A DNA stretch of 64,000 nucleotides from Elysia chlorotica. Lineage: Eukaryota > Mollusca > Gastropoda > Plakobranchidae. The DNA lies in the NCBI GenBank assembly GCA_003991915.1, contig RQTK01000028.1, positions 57,903 through 121,902 on the forward strand, in the 5' to 3' direction. Below are positions 1 through 14,600 of the stretch, one piece after another. The translations under genes and the position numbers were made by a program. The notes under the pieces are model-generated. The model was not told the DNA's origin. It did not search any database and worked only from the letters and a program-made list of their open reading frames with translations. Every line of letters begins with the position of its first letter. The stretch's first letter is position 1.

Positions 1-1197
1 TGTTGTTGGTGGTGGTGGTGGTGCTGTCGAAGTAGAAGATGATGTTGATGATGATGATGCAACATTTTGAACACACATGTGAACTTAAAAAAAATTATTA
101 TAATTTAACGGTTGAACGTATTTTATTCTGATTGCGGTGACAACTGAACTTTTCAACCCATTAATAAAATAATATCATATAATAGATACGTTTCCTGGCA
201 AAGTACAATTACAAGACGGACAACAACAACCATAAGAAAAAAAAAGAAAGAAAAAAAAAAACATAATACACGTGTTTATGTTTATGTCCGAGGAAGGGAG
301 GGTGTAATTAGCAGCCACATGTTGGCACCTCCTATATTCATCGCCACGTTGATTGTCAATGCGGATGCGATAGCCCCATAAACCTAACAGTAAATGAATG
401 TCGGCTATTAGACTGCTCCTTTAAGTTATATTCTTCATATAACTATTTTCTTCTTTTCATTCCGATACTTGTGACCGTAAGATGAACATTCGTTAAGCCT
501 AGTTTCCCACACAGACACTGTATCTACTATTTGAGTAGAAATGTACTAATTTAGTATCACTATTATCATAATTAAAACATTTGAACTGGTTTGAACCGAA
601 ATTTTAGGGGGTCTAATTTCAATTTCAGTTTTAGCATACTTTGTTTTTTTTTTTAAATATAGTCAGGCTAAAACAAAGGAAGAAGAATGGAACATTAGCC
701 ACGAAATTAGCGATGAAAAATTGGGTAATATCCCTTGTTCAAACAAACGTGAAATAAGTTTAGCCAAGAAAGTAAGGTTCCACATTATAAAGGATGTTGA
801 TTTTGTTAATTTTTGTTGTTTCTCCTGGTGTTTTTTGTTTGTTTGTTTGTCTTCACTTCTCTTTGTATTTAAATGTTGGAAATGAATCTGAAATCCCTTT
901 GGCCTTTTCAATCTTTTCTCTGCTGCCGAGAATTGTCAACAATGTACAGTTCGGAATTCCGTGTTTACGACAGATGTTTGTTTTAATTAATTTTTTTTTC
1001 TCGTCACATACATGTAAAATATCAACAATGTAGATCTTAACTAATTTTCCTAACCAATTCCGGACCATGTTGGGCATATTTTGATTTTCCGGTTAGGGTG
1101 TTAAAATATTAGTGACAGCAGGAGTGTTTAAAAAAAAATAAAATAAAAGGGTTGCTCGAACTATGATTCCTCTTCATCTGTTTGCATGTCTGTCTCC

Positions 1198-1269
<72 letters not shown>

Positions 1270-1298
1270 CGTAGTGTCCAGATTTCAAGATATTGTTT
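1..1298. other. Upstream non-coding DNA with simple repeats
   Basis: A GTT/GGT/GAT-rich run opens the window (1-60). The rest is AT-rich sequence with no gene signal. A (TC)n tract fills 1199-1264. Confidence 0.6.
1199..1264. repeat. (TC)n microsatellite
   Basis: Dinucleotide run of about 66 bases with one interruption (cctct). Confidence 0.95.
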
Positions 1299-1299
1299 A

Positions 1300-1543
1300 A
1301 ATCATGCTGAAAAAGAAAACTAGGGAATACTTTATTTTGGGAGGAAGTCAAGTATTTAAAACGGGTATATTTGTGTAAAACTGGGAAATATTTTTTACAA
1401 CATTCTAGAAAAGGTCAACAAGAAAATTTTTCCTTGACAAAGAATAAGAGGTCTATTTTCAAGGAAGTGGTGAAATATCTGCCATTTTTTAACAAGAAAT
1501 GTGATAAATCGGTAAGATGTGAGCTTCACGCTAGGTTTTGGTT
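1300..1543. repeat. Dispersed 244-bp repeat, copy 1
   Basis: Appears base-for-base identical to 6868-7111 (offset 5568). It begins aatcatgctgaaaaagaaaa and ends aggttttggtt, then runs into a (TC)n tract. An open frame crosses it but matches no family I recognise. Confidence 0.9.
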
Positions 1544-1544
1544 T

Positions 1545-1550
<6 letters not shown>

Positions 1551-1598
<48 letters not shown>
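1551..1598. repeat. (TC)n microsatellite
   Basis: Pure CT run directly after the 244-bp repeat copy. Confidence 0.95.
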
Positions 1599-1601
<3 letters not shown>

Positions 1602-2588
1602 GACATTAACTCCATTCGAGACTGGAAGTTTGAGTTCCAGTGAGTAAGCCCTGTGTTTTCTTAATGGCATTCTTTCAAAATGTAAGTTTACGTCGTGATG
1701 TTTGTGTGATGTGAGAAACTTCCATTCAGATTAGATCTACAGTGATGATGAACCTTTATGTACAATGTGAAGCGAATCTAAGGAGGGTAGTACAAAAACG
1801 CGTGACTTGAAAAAAAGAACTATGTCGATCCTTTTTCTACACCAATTAACAGTAGCCGGCATCCTATCAAGTGATCACACAAAATTAGCCAATCACCCTT
1901 TGCCTATGTCAATTTCAAGGCACCCCTTGACACCTAGTCCTAGAACAATGCGTGTGCGAGCCTGTACCAGACTGCGCCACTCTTAACAATTTAGCATCGC
2001 CTAAGCTTGTCCTGTGACCTGCCCACAGTATTATATATTGTGCTGACTTTGGACGCTAAACCAAGTCAACTACGATTACGTAGGTCTTCTAGCTACCAAA
2101 AATAACAAACAAAGACACAAGAAAAAAAACAAGAAAAAAAATAACTGAACAACTTTGATATTAAGGAAAAACAAGAAAAAAATAACCGAACAACTTTGAT
2201 ATTAAGAAAAAACAACAACAAAAACAAAACAAACAAAATAACAGCTAAGGGTAAACTCATTTCAACAAAAGTATTCACTATTCTGTATGCAGCAGTACAC
2301 GAATCTTGGAGTGTGTTTGAAATAATTTCACAGAAGAAAAAAACAACACGTCACCGTAAATCTACACGCCACATCATCAAAACGTGGGTTTGTTTACGCC
2401 GGTAGTGCATTCGGACCCACTTTCAGAGCACTATCGCCATTATAGATTATTTAAAAAGACGTTGACTAGAAAACATACTAAAATTTATTCAGCAAATGAT
2501 CTGTTTTTTCATATAATTTAGGCTCGATTAATCAAAGAAATAGACACAATTTATTTTACTCGTTTGTTACAGAAGCTGGAAATAGTGG
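1599..2588. other. Non-coding DNA upstream of SND1, with a possible SINE tail
   Basis: No gene is visible. 2005-2072 (attatatattgtgctgac, then gacgctaaaccaagtcaac) resembles the 3' part of the window's SINE family on the + strand. Around 2120-2215 a ~53-bp A-rich unit containing gaacaactttgatattaag is tandemly duplicated. Confidence 0.5.
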
Positions 2589-2689
2589 TCACGTGATCAA
2601 TTTTTTTACGAGCACGGTCAGCACACTTCCTTTCACCCAACTCCAAGAGCCATCCTTTCCTTTTCACACCATCTGTCAGAAAGACGAAG
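2589..2689 (+). promoter_or_regulatory. SND1: Probable SND1 promoter-proximal region and 5' UTR
   Basis: A palindromic TCACGTGA E-box (2589-2596), the type bound by bHLH-zip factors, lies about 95 bases before the ATG. Between it and the start are pyrimidine-rich runs (cttcctttcaccc; ccatcctttccttttc) that resemble 5' TOP-like leaders. The transcription start cannot be placed from sequence alone. Confidence 0.4.
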
Positions 2690-5600
2690 ATGAGTGCTCC
2701 TCAAGCTACCCCAGTTGTTCAAAGAGCGGTTGTAAAACAGGTAAAAAAGGACATTTTTTTCATTAAAGGCTAAGGACCGTATCTTAAAAACTCGTACGCC
2801 CTACTGATGGTGTTCATTTCAGTTAACAATAGATCTAGATTCTATCTATCTGATGTAGCGCCCTAGATCTAGAATCTAGATTCTATCTAATCTGATGTAG
2901 GCGCCCTAGATCTAGATTTCAATCTAGACACTCACAAGGGCTATAGATCTAGTCTAGATCTATATCTATATCTTGACGTCTCTAAAAATAAAATCCAGTT
3001 CTAAATTTTGACCCATTTAGGATAATTTGCCATCAATGAGAACACATAGATTTTCCTTGAGTATAAGACTATAACCTGGCTATTGTGGTATGTCCACTAA
3101 AATCTACATCTAGGTGCTGTTCCACCTTGGAAGTGAAGTGATGCATGTATAGATTTGTCACTAACCAGAAAACCTCGTTCCCTCTTCTCTCTCTCTAAGC
3201 GCGGCTGGTGCCCTTGGGCAAAGGTGGGCAGTGCCCAATCAGTCTCGCTAAAAACAAAGGGGTTGTTTTACAAGAATAGAATGTAAATAATTAGCCTACA
3301 GAAATAAAATCAATAATTAATGTATCCTCCAAAATCGAAACATAAAAGACGATTAAAACATAGACCATAGACCGATCTTTCAGGGTGCGATGTTTTTACA
3401 TCACTGAGCGGAGCTAGTGACGGTTTTAGCAACGGCACAATGTTTCCAAGTTCCAACATTGCAGTGTTGAATAGAGCCCCCTTTCACCAAGTTCATTTGC
3501 CCAAAAATCTTGTAGTATTTCTAAAACAACAATTTGACTTGTAGTTACCCTAATGCTTTCCTTGTCTTCATTTAAGCCAAGTGGGGCTAGCCTGACTTGA
3601 CCAATTTTTCTATCTTGAACCAAATTATTTTATATTTCTTGAAGTAAAAACAATGTGTCTCTATATCGATTCAAGCAAATGTCTGGTAGTCAATTTAATT
3701 GTAACATGCACATAGGCAGAGGGATGTTTGAAAAGGATAAAACCATTCTTGGCCAACACCATGGATCAAGACAGGTTTAAAATGCGCTGTCTATATTATT
3801 AACACACGCACACAGAATTTACCCTCGAGTGTTCAGACTTCAATAGAGGAGTCATTGACAAGTTTTATTGTTATTATTATTATTATTATTGTTGTTGTTG
3901 TTGTTGTTGTTGTTTTTGACTTGTTGGTATCATTATTAAAATTACTAATTTACTATTATTGTAATAATTTTTTTTTTTTTATTATTGGTGTTGTTGCATA
4001 AAATTATTGATTGAATAGGGCAGTGAGACTGCCACTTTGCGGCGTTTGCCCAACTTGTTTTTGAAGGCATGAGCTGCTTCTCTATATCTCACTTTTGTCT
4101 AAAAATCTGATAATCATTCCTTTGCTGGTACCTTCGCCAATTCAGACCTCTTGAATCTTCTCTCTGTAATGGTCTTAGGTTCATTTACACATTTTTTTCT
4201 TATATGCCTCCTTGTCTCAGCAAAATATCCTTTTCTGATATGTAAATTAAGTTTTAAGAGAGGCTTTAAAAGTTTAAAGATAGCATAAAGTTTTACAAGC
4301 AATATTTTCTATTCGACTTAACTTTGTCCATTTTGTTTTGTTTTCAGGTCCTGTCAGGGGATACTGTTGTTTTACGTGGTCAACCTAAAGGTGGGCCCCC
4401 ACCAGAACGCACAGTATGTCTCTCTAACATAACAGCTCCAAAACTCGCCAGAAGACCAAATCCTAATGTTGAAAACTCAACAGAGACTAAAGATGAGGTA
4501 AGGAAAAGTTACAAATTTACAGCTATCAAGTAAAGTATGGTGATTTTGAGGTCTCTTGAAAGCACCATAAATTCTTCAAAAGTGTTAAAATGTTGGTATA
4601 TAATAAAATACACTTTAAGTTCCTACTTTTATAAGTACACCATAATATAATGTTGATTTAATACTTCTGGGTAGGAATATTCTCTTAAATACTTCAGGGT
4701 AGGTATATTCTCAATCCATTTATTATCATTTTATGAAATATTATGCTTATTATGTCCCTAAATAGTTTGTTTTGTGAATTTTTAATAAAGAGCTACATTT
4801 GACAAAATAAGTTTGCAATTTACATGAAGGGCAAAAGTAAGTTTTCATGGGTTTGTTCTGCTAATACTGGTGTTTTAGATACATACATCAAAATTTTCTT
4901 TCATCTCAGCCATGGGCATGGGAAGCCAGAGAGTTTCTACGGAAAAAGATCATTGGCAAAGAAGTGGCATTCACCGTGGAGTACAAAGTTCCTGGAACTG
5001 GTCGAGAATATGGAGTGATATACCTTGGCAAAGGTCTTTCCTCTTTTCATATTTTGATATTAATTCTGTTGTTTTTAGAATCTTTTACTGATGTTGGTTG
5101 TGCTTACACCACTTAGAAAGGAAATATCGTAACATTTTCTTCTACACATTTTTAAAAACAAAAGTAGGATGTTTTATAGTCGCAGACAAATAATTTAATT
5201 CTCACTTATTTTTATGGTTATCAGTATCACATAATGTGTTTTAAGATGTAAAAAATATTCATGCAAAAATTTTTTCATCAGCTCCTTATCTTTACAGATT
5301 CAACTGGTGAGAATCTAACAGAATCTTTGATCTCAGAGGGTCTGGTAGATGTCAGAAAAACTGGATTGAAAAGCGATGAGTGAGTTTTTTTCTTAATGCC
5401 TACCGTCTTCTTTAATATTGTTGAAATTATTTATGAGGATGTTAAGATGTTATGGATAATTAGTTTTGCATAAATGTGGCTCTTGACCGGCAGTCCTTTT
5501 TCATTAAAGAGCCTTTTTGTTCTTTTTGGAAAAAATGCAAATAAAATTTGATGATGAATAGTTACTAAGCTGGAAATGGAGTGCAATCTATAATTTCTAT

Positions 5601-8600
5601 TAAAATTGTGAAAATCTAAGCTAGGCTATGTAACTGCCTTCGTTTAACTTCCTTCTTCTTCCTAGTTCGCAAGTTATATTTGGCTTAGAGTCGTCCATAT
5701 AGATTGATATCAAGTTATGTAGAAATGCACCTTTCCATCCTAGATGTCGGCAGGCGCTTCACGCGGTATCAGCATTTTGTTCATTGCTATCTTTACATGT
5801 TGCAGGGATGCCACTTTTTCGGAAATATAATTTGGGTCCGGATTCACGGAATTTTCTGGAAAACGTTTCCCTCGAAAATTCTGCTGTATTTAAAAAAAAT
5901 TTTCTGGAAAAGAAATGCCTTTCAGCCCTCGTTGCTTGCACAAAGCCAGATCTACAGTCACTATGACCATTCGTTTTTTTTTTCAACGCTTATGGTAGTG
6001 AGTTTATCTCGGAACCCAACTAGCACTGGTAGCTAGTATTTTTAAATTTTCAGATTTTTATTGTATTAAAAAAATGATAAAATGTGAAGCAAATTTGTGT
6101 ATAACATAACCATAATGTTATTTAAGCCTAATTACTTCTAAATCCAAATAAGGACAGAAAAACTTAGATAACATTCAAGTCTATATACCTTTCAACTTTC
6201 AGAACTTAAATGCAAAAATATGAACAAATTTGTGCAAAGCATGCTGTGGATTACGTAATACGACTCAGTGTTATGTAATTTCCCATTACTGACTACAAAC
6301 AAAGATGAAAATTGCACTTCTGGAGAAGGCATCCCCAAATTAAGGAAATTGTCAAATTTCGTGTTACTTCATCGAGTTTGAGTTTAAAAGAAAATGCATG
6401 CAATTTGAATGTAATTTCAGGGATAAAAAGCTACCACCTCAACTGCATTTTTTCCTCTATAGTCCTATATTTGGTGTGTCCAAAGAAATTGACCCATTCT
6501 GCGACAATACTCCACTCATAGGTTCTACATTAATTATGTCCTAAGAACAGAAATAAACTACCTATAAACAGTTTGAATATTGTTGGTTGCGTTGCTAAGT
6601 TATAAAGATTGATACTTTGAAAGTGAAATTTGATTTCCATGTAAGTGGAACATGGCCACTTTTTTTTAGCTTAGTGAAGTTCTTCTTTTAAGATATTCTG
6701 GGTTGTATTTTGAACATTTCTAGGAAATTTTAAAATTAGAAAATTAAAAAATCTTGTATTGCTGGATACTATTTTAAATAATCAAATCATCAACCCAAAC
6801 TGTGGACCTCAAAGCTCAGAATTTGTCCCGTAACAGCATATTTAAAAAATATTGAGTGGCTAGGCTGAATCATGCTGAAAAAGAAAACTAGGGAATACTT
6901 TATTTTGGGAGGAAGTCAAGTATTTAAAACGGGTATATTTGTGTAAAACTGGGAAATATTTTTTACAACATTCTAGAAAAGGTCAACAAGAAAATTTTTC
7001 CTTGACAAAGAATAAGAGGTCTATTTTCAAGGAAGTGGTGAAATATCTGCCATTTTTTAACAAGAAATGTGATAAATCGGTAAGATGTGAGCTTCACGCT
7101 AGGTTTTGGTTCTGCAGCTCATTAATCAAGATCTTTTGATAAACTGATTGACTTGTGATGTACAGGGCACAATCTAAAAAATAATTCTACAAAATGACAC
7201 CATATTTCTGCTTGTAGAACATGACTGGGTATTCCTCAACAGAGTGAATTTTGTGAAATCACATTTCCAACAATGAAACTTTTCTTTTTGAGATTTTCAA
7301 GCTAACTCAGTCAATAATTTTTTTCCCTTAGTCCCGCTCAACAAAGGCTAGCCCAGTTGGAAGATGCTGCTAAGACTGCAGGGAAAGGCAAACACGCTGA
7401 AGGGGAGGCCAGCAAACACGTCAGGAATATCACCTGGACTATTGAGAACCCAAGAAACTTTGTCGATTCTCATCACAACAAGTGTATAGATGGTTAGTTC
7501 CATGTATTCATTCTCATGATTCTTTCACTCTTTTTGTACATCATTTATTCTTGATTATTTTTGTTCCAATATTTTAAGAGATTAATGTGAAGAGATGAAT
7601 TTTACTAACACATATGATGTTTTGACTTTAAATTCAATATGGTTATTTTCTTTTTTCAGCGGTTATTGAACATGTGAGAGATGGATGCACAATCAGGGCA
7701 TTTTTACTCCCTACATTTGAGTATGTCACTGTAATGCTTTCTGGTATCAAGGTAAGTACTACATTCATCCGTAATATGGTTGAAAAATAGGTATTTTAAA
7801 ATTGGGCGTCCCATCGATCTCTCGTTGCCTGCTGTCATTTTTGTCAGTAACGCTCAGTTAGCCTGTTCACTTTTTTTATGTCTCATTCAAGGCACTGCGC
7901 TGGGGTCGGTCGAGCCACTAATCAACTTGTATATTGTTCACTCGCAGATCTTTTCAGTAAAAATGTCGTAAATTGTGTACAGTGGTCTCCGCCTACCAAC
8001 CCAGTCCGTCTTCGTGCCTGTTAACAATATTTCATTAGCTTTGCAATGTTCATGTCATGCTTTGTGTGTTCTAATAAGGATTAAAAAAGCGAAAAGTTTT
8101 ACAATCTTATAAATACAAATTTTGCTTTTGCCAGTGTCCCATGAATAAACAAAGCACAGATGGCAAACAGGTTCCTGAGCCATTCATGGAGGAGGCCAAG
8201 TATTTCACAGAGTCTAGGCTGCTTCAGAAGGATGTGCAGATCATTCTTGAGGGAGTGTCAAATCAAAACTTGCTTGGTACCGTGATGCACCCAGTAAGTT
8301 CCATTTTTTTTTGGGTTGTTCTTTCCTTATAAATCTTTATCTTTTTATGTTGTAGAAAAGATATATTCTTTCCCAAAACTGGTTTAAACTTTTATATACA
8401 AGCTGAAGATGGCACCTCTTTACCCATTTTTTACTTAGGACATTTGGCTTGCGTCTACGTGACCATACGGCATACATGGCTAGTGATTTTAGTGCTGTAC
8501 CAATAGGACATAGCCTTGTTACTGACATTAAAAACTTAAAACAATTGTTTCAAAAAAGATGTAAGAAAGTGTCGGCGAATGTTAGAAAAATGTAAATGTT

Positions 8601-11600
8601 AAGATTTCTTCTTTAATGTAGTTTGAGAATGTTCCCATTTTTAGTGATGCTCTCAATATATAGTCCAGGCATTTTTGTAAAGCTTTCCTTATCTGTACTT
8701 TCGTAGTGAGGAGAATATATTTTTTAGAGTATTATTGTTCATGGTTTTGAAAATCACAATCTTGATCTTGCAGAATGGAAACATCACAGAATTCTTGCTC
8801 AAAGAGGGATTTGCCCGTTGTGTTGATTGGTCCATGGGAGTTGTCACGCAAGGTGCAGAGAAACTGAGAGCTGCTCAAAAGTAAGCACCCATACAGCTGT
8901 ACAAGGGGGGGAGCCTGCCCTCTATTGTGGAGGTCTCCTGTTAACCTCCATGATTTGGCAAAATTTTTTGTCTCATGTTGTTCTTACTGGTTGGATCAGT
9001 GTCGGTATAAAGAGACTGCGTGTTGAACGTTATGCAACAAAACTTTGCCTTTGCCTCTACATTTTACCTTTCACGACGGGATTAGACTCCACTCTAAGAT
9101 CCAGTTTGAGCAGTAAATCTAGGTTAGAAGATTAGCACATGCTACTGAAATCTTGGATCAGGTAATGGCCAAGTTATTCGGATTTGGAGCTAAAAATAGC
9201 GTGCAAATATTTGAACATATAACATATGTTGTCTGCTCTAACCACTCTGATTGGTTGAGCTTGGATTAGGTCTCGCTGTGCACACGCAGTGACAGGTTTG
9301 AGTCTGTTGCTGTGTATTGTAAACACCCGTATCTAGGCCTACAATTTGAATGAATGAAAACGCGTTTGTACAGCCTCTGCAGACAAAGACAATGCAGAAT
9401 GATTGCATGTTCTAACACAGGTCTACATCTCTAAGTGTATAGACCTAGTGTGGCATCCTTTTGTCCACATGTCTTTGATCAGGTGCGATGTAGATCTATC
9501 TTGCAGCTCGCTTTTTTTTTTTAGTTCGTTTCTATTCACAACATGGTCTATCTTCTAGTTCTAGACAAAATATTTCCTGCTAAACCAAATAATATGATGC
9601 ACTCAGTGACATCAGTGATTTAGATCTTGATTAGACATAGATGATTCATCAAACCATCTTTTCTAATGAGGCCACAGAAGTTTCTCCTCTCTGTGTTGGT
9701 CTGAATCCCATCCATTCAGAGGGGTGAGGGTTTCAATTTCTAGTGACATTGATCAGTGATGAATCAGTTATGTTTATACAAACTGATGCTTTCAATTATT
9801 TGGATTATAGCTGTTCCATCCGTGACTAGGTGTGTTTGCCTATAAACTAATTGATGTTGCGACCAAGCAGTTTCTCTTCTTCTTTTTTTTTGAATGTTTA
9901 GGTGTAGATCTAAGCACCTTCCTGGTTGTGATCAATATACATAATTAAAACAAAAATCTAGATCTATACATTCTGGCTTTAGATTTCAGTGACAAACAAA
10001 TCCAACTATAAATTGTGGCCTTGAGTTCCATTTCCAGTAACTTATTGTTATACATATGGTATGTGAAAGAATTTTTTAACATTTTTTTGTGAAGGTTTGC
10101 AAGAGAAAAGAAACTGAGGATTTGGAAAGATTACAAACCATCAGAGTCTGCAGTTATAAAGGACAAGACATTCTCTGGCAAAGTGAGTGGGTTTTACAAC
10201 ACTAGAAGTGTTGCTGATATATAGTGTGTAGTTTCAGGCTATATTTGGTAATTTATATAGGGGTCATGAAATGGACAGGGAGGCCTCAACATTTTTTTTG
10301 TAAATCATAAAAAGATTTTGAAGCGGTTTTGGCACCATACAAGTGTTTCGTGGCTTTGACCTTGTTTTTAGAGGCCAAGGCCAGGTTTATATCCTAAAAA
10401 ATATCCACTTTGTCATCAAATAATCTGGAAACCAATGTGTTTAGCTCCAAATCATAAGAATAAAAGTTGTAGACAATTTATTCAGCTTTCAGGAAATGTA
10501 TCCTTACACCAAGAATAAACCAACTGTAGCAGATTCATGCAGCAGAAAAAGTGAACATAAGCTTCAAAAATGTTCCTGAGTTCTCTCTGACCTTTGCCAA
10601 CACAATAGAATGACATGTAAAAAGCATTCAGAAGTAGATTGAGTACTTAGCCGGTATGGCTATTCAGGTTTCTTCATCAGCTACATCTAGATCTAATTTA
10701 CATCTCCGTTTAGATTTTTAGATCTAACTACTGAATCCTGGCCTTCACTGTCTTTACTAGATAGAAATCTAAATCTACTACCACTATCATCATTAACAAT
10801 ATGAAAATCATCATCACTCACACCATCTATCACATCTAAAACTCGTTCTTGAGTAAGTAATTTCCTTCCTGATAGACCTGCTCCGTGGTCAGATATTCTA
10901 ACAGATTGTGGCTTTCAAGAGAAGATAGAGTGTCATCATGTAAACAAAGTATAAGCTGAAAACAGCTGTTATCTGCATTCAAAACAGCACTGGAAGGAAG
11001 TAGAGGTCTTCTTTATTCCTATCAGAATGGTTTCAATTTATTAGTCGGTGTACAGGGGCTTTAGTCAGCCATAAAATAAATCCTCTCTTACGAACACTAC
11101 ACAAGTGATCTAACGGACGATCCTTAAACGCTTCTAGGGTTAAAGTTTTTAATTTACTAACAATCTTTACAAAGTGCTCCATGTTCTTAAAGTCAAAATA
11201 ATTATAATTAAAAATATATATACATAAATTATATACTAAAAACATAAGGGAAAACATTTTGACTGTCTATTAGTATTTGGATGCGTCATCCTTATAATCT
11301 AACATATATTTTCGTTAAAGATTGTTTAAAAAACTTTTGTGTTTTTCTTTACGATTCTTAGAACTGATACATTTAATTATTACTAAATTCATCTTCTGCC
11401 AATTTATTATTTATGTGCTTAAATGTGAAATTATAAAATATTTTTTCAAATAACCATGCCCTAACCTTTACCATATTTGAAAACATGATTGCAGGTTGTT
11501 GAAATTGTCAATGGTGATGCTATGGTGATCAAGACAGAAACTTCATTTAAAAAGATCTTCTTAGCAAGCATAAGGCCTCCAAGGTATCATTTTAAAGCTC

Positions 11601-14600
11601 ATATTTTATTTTTTACCATATGAAGGCTATGACAAAGTTATTGATTAAAGTATCAATATTAAATATAAACTTTGTACCCTATTTTTTAATCTGTCAAAAC
11701 TGTATTTTGTGATGGGATACAATGAAAGACCCTGCTGAGATAACTGTTAAAAATAAAAAAATTTGATTTTACAAGCTTTTAAAAATAATACTTGACATTC
11801 TTTCCCCTTCCTTGCGCAGACCTGTGGAGTCATCAGAAAACACAGAAAAGCAGGCACCAAACAAAAGATCTCGGCCCCTCTATGATATTCCGTACATGTT
11901 TGAAGCAAGAGAGTTCATGAGGAAAAAATTGATTGGAAAAAAGGTCACATTATAAATCAAATTTATCTGAAATCTCTATGCATCAAAGCAAATAATGCCA
12001 TTAATTTTGGGTTTATATTATGTGTATTTGCAACATGAACTTGTGATGGATACTTTTATAGCAGTTCTCATGGAAGATGTATGTTCAAACTTTTGAAATT
12101 TCTAAAAAGAAGTGTATCCTCTTTATTTGTCTTTTATGAAGCCATTTTTTTGTAAATTAAAGAAAAAAAGTTGGCAAATCTTTCGTTCTGTTGAAGGGTT
12201 ATCTTTTGTTATCTAACAAGCCATGTCCCTTTAAACGGAATGGTGCAGTAAAAAAATGACCCAGTTAGCATCACTGTCTGGTTCTTGAAATGGTTTATTG
12301 ATACACTTTTTAACCTATTCAAGTGCATTTGATGCTTTTTTTATCAACTGAAAAAAATCAAACTTTCCTACTTGTGCCTGATTAACCCTAGTTGATTCAC
12401 TTATCATTGTATGGATGATCAGGAGCAACTCTATATATCCTACATTTCTCAATGGCAGGTTAATGTAGAGATTGACTACATTCAGCCCCCTAACCAAGGC
12501 TTTGCTGAAAAGACTTGTTGCACAGTGACAACCAGTGGCATGTGAGTATCAAAATCTTGGCCTTTTGTATTTATTTTACAATTTTTGTCCTGCCAAAAAA
12601 TTGGAACAGATGTGTGTAGATATCATCGACTGAGTGTTCTGCAGTTGAGCATTAAAAGATAAATTGTCCTTCTCCTCGTACTGGCAGATATCCAAAAACA
12701 TCGTATAGTAACAGTGATGACAAGCTTTTATCATCTGACACAAACTTGTGCCTGTGGACAAATGTATCCAACGCTTTGTCTGAGTTTCAGATCTGTACAA
12801 CATGTTAGCACTTTCTATGTTGACTTTCGTTCTGTGAACTGCAACTTTTGCTTTACAATGGAAATATTTTTTTGAGATCTTTAAATGAAGTTCGACCTTT
12901 TCCTTTCATTCATGAGTAATGTATTAAATTAATGTTGCTGCTTGCTTATAAGTTAAATACACACTGTCAAAACAAGTTGGTTTTTATTTCATTGTATCTG
13001 AAGATGTTATTAGAGAAGTGGATGAATAGGGACACACATTGTAGGATATAAAGTTTTTGTGAACTGCAGCCCTTTTCATCACACCCTGTTTCAAAACAAT
13101 AATCAACATTGTCTTAATAAATTTTCAAAATTAGATAAAAAAAAAGTGTGCACCCTTATTTGAGGCCTTAATTATGATTTATAAGATGCAGCCAATGTTT
13201 TCTTGGCTTTATAACAGAGCACAAGATACATTTGTAATGATGACAATCTTATAAAGCTGACACAGTGAAACATTGTGTATGTGGACAAATGTATCCAACG
13301 CTTTGTCTGAGATGGCTGTTATTCACTTGCATGGTTGTTGTTTTTGCATCAATCAACTTTGTAAAATCTCTAATGTCATTCTTTGTGTTTTGAACAAAAT
13401 ATTTGATAAGCAAAGCCCTCTGTTTTTTTTTTCCTTATCCCTTTAGCAATGTTGCAGAAGCTCTAGTCAGTAAAGGACTTGCCACAGTAATAAGATACAG
13501 ACAGGACGACGATCAGCGCTCCTCTCACTATGACGACCTGCTGGCTGCAGAATCGAGAGCCGTCAAGAAAGGTGTCGGTGTGCACAGCAAGAAGGAGCCT
13601 CCAATCCACAGAGTGGCCGACGTCTCAGGGGTATGTTTTCTGCGCTTGATAAAAATCACAGACAGCATAAAGTAATGCACTTCACTTCTAAAGCAAAGAA
13701 AGTTTGTAAAAAATTCATACAAATAATTATAGTGCATTGTTTCATCTTCGTAAAATCCATTCCATATTGCAGTTATTGCTTTATAAAATTATCTTTGATA
13801 GTGCTACTGCTAGGGAATGATATTTAGAATCAAATCCAACACTTAATATGTAGATATGGACCGTTTTTATGAAACCTATGCCACTTGTTTGTGTGAGCAG
13901 GATGTAAACAAGGCAAAACAGTTCCTTCCATTCCTTCAACGAGCGGGCAAATCCGAGGCCATCGTGGAATTCATCGCCAGCGGTTCAAGGCTCAGGCTCT
14001 ATCTGCCCAAAGAGACATGTCTCATTACTCTGCTCATCTCAGGTTGGTCTGTACTCTATGCTATATTGGACTAGGTTTTTTTTTATTTGAAAATTTTGAA
14101 ATTATATATTTTGTGTGTGTGTTGGGATGGGGATTTGTCATCTAGTAATAATTCACTAACTTTCCACTGAAAGTAAACTTTTGGGAGCATACTTAATTTA
14201 CTATAACACAAGCAGAACCAAGTCCTTATTTTTTAAATTTATTTTTTTTTTTTTACAGGCATTGAATGTCCAAAAGGTGCAAGGACGCTACCAAGTGGTC
14301 AAAGCTTCCCAGCAGATCCGTTTGGAGAGGAAGCCTTGACTTTTGTGAAGGAGATGTGCATGCAAAGAGAGGTACCAGACAAGAATGTAGTATTATGGCC
14401 TTAATTTTCTATGTGTTGTACTCAAAGGGGATTACCTCAAAAGAATGGGGACTCCTATTTAACAGTGATGATGGTTAACCGCGAATTCCGCAGAAATCCT
14501 AGTTTTTGCGTTCAAAATGAGGAATTCCCTCCTTTCCTCGGTATCTCCCTCCTTTCTGCTTTTCCTCCTTTCCTCTTGAGTCTACAATCATCGTTTTTGT

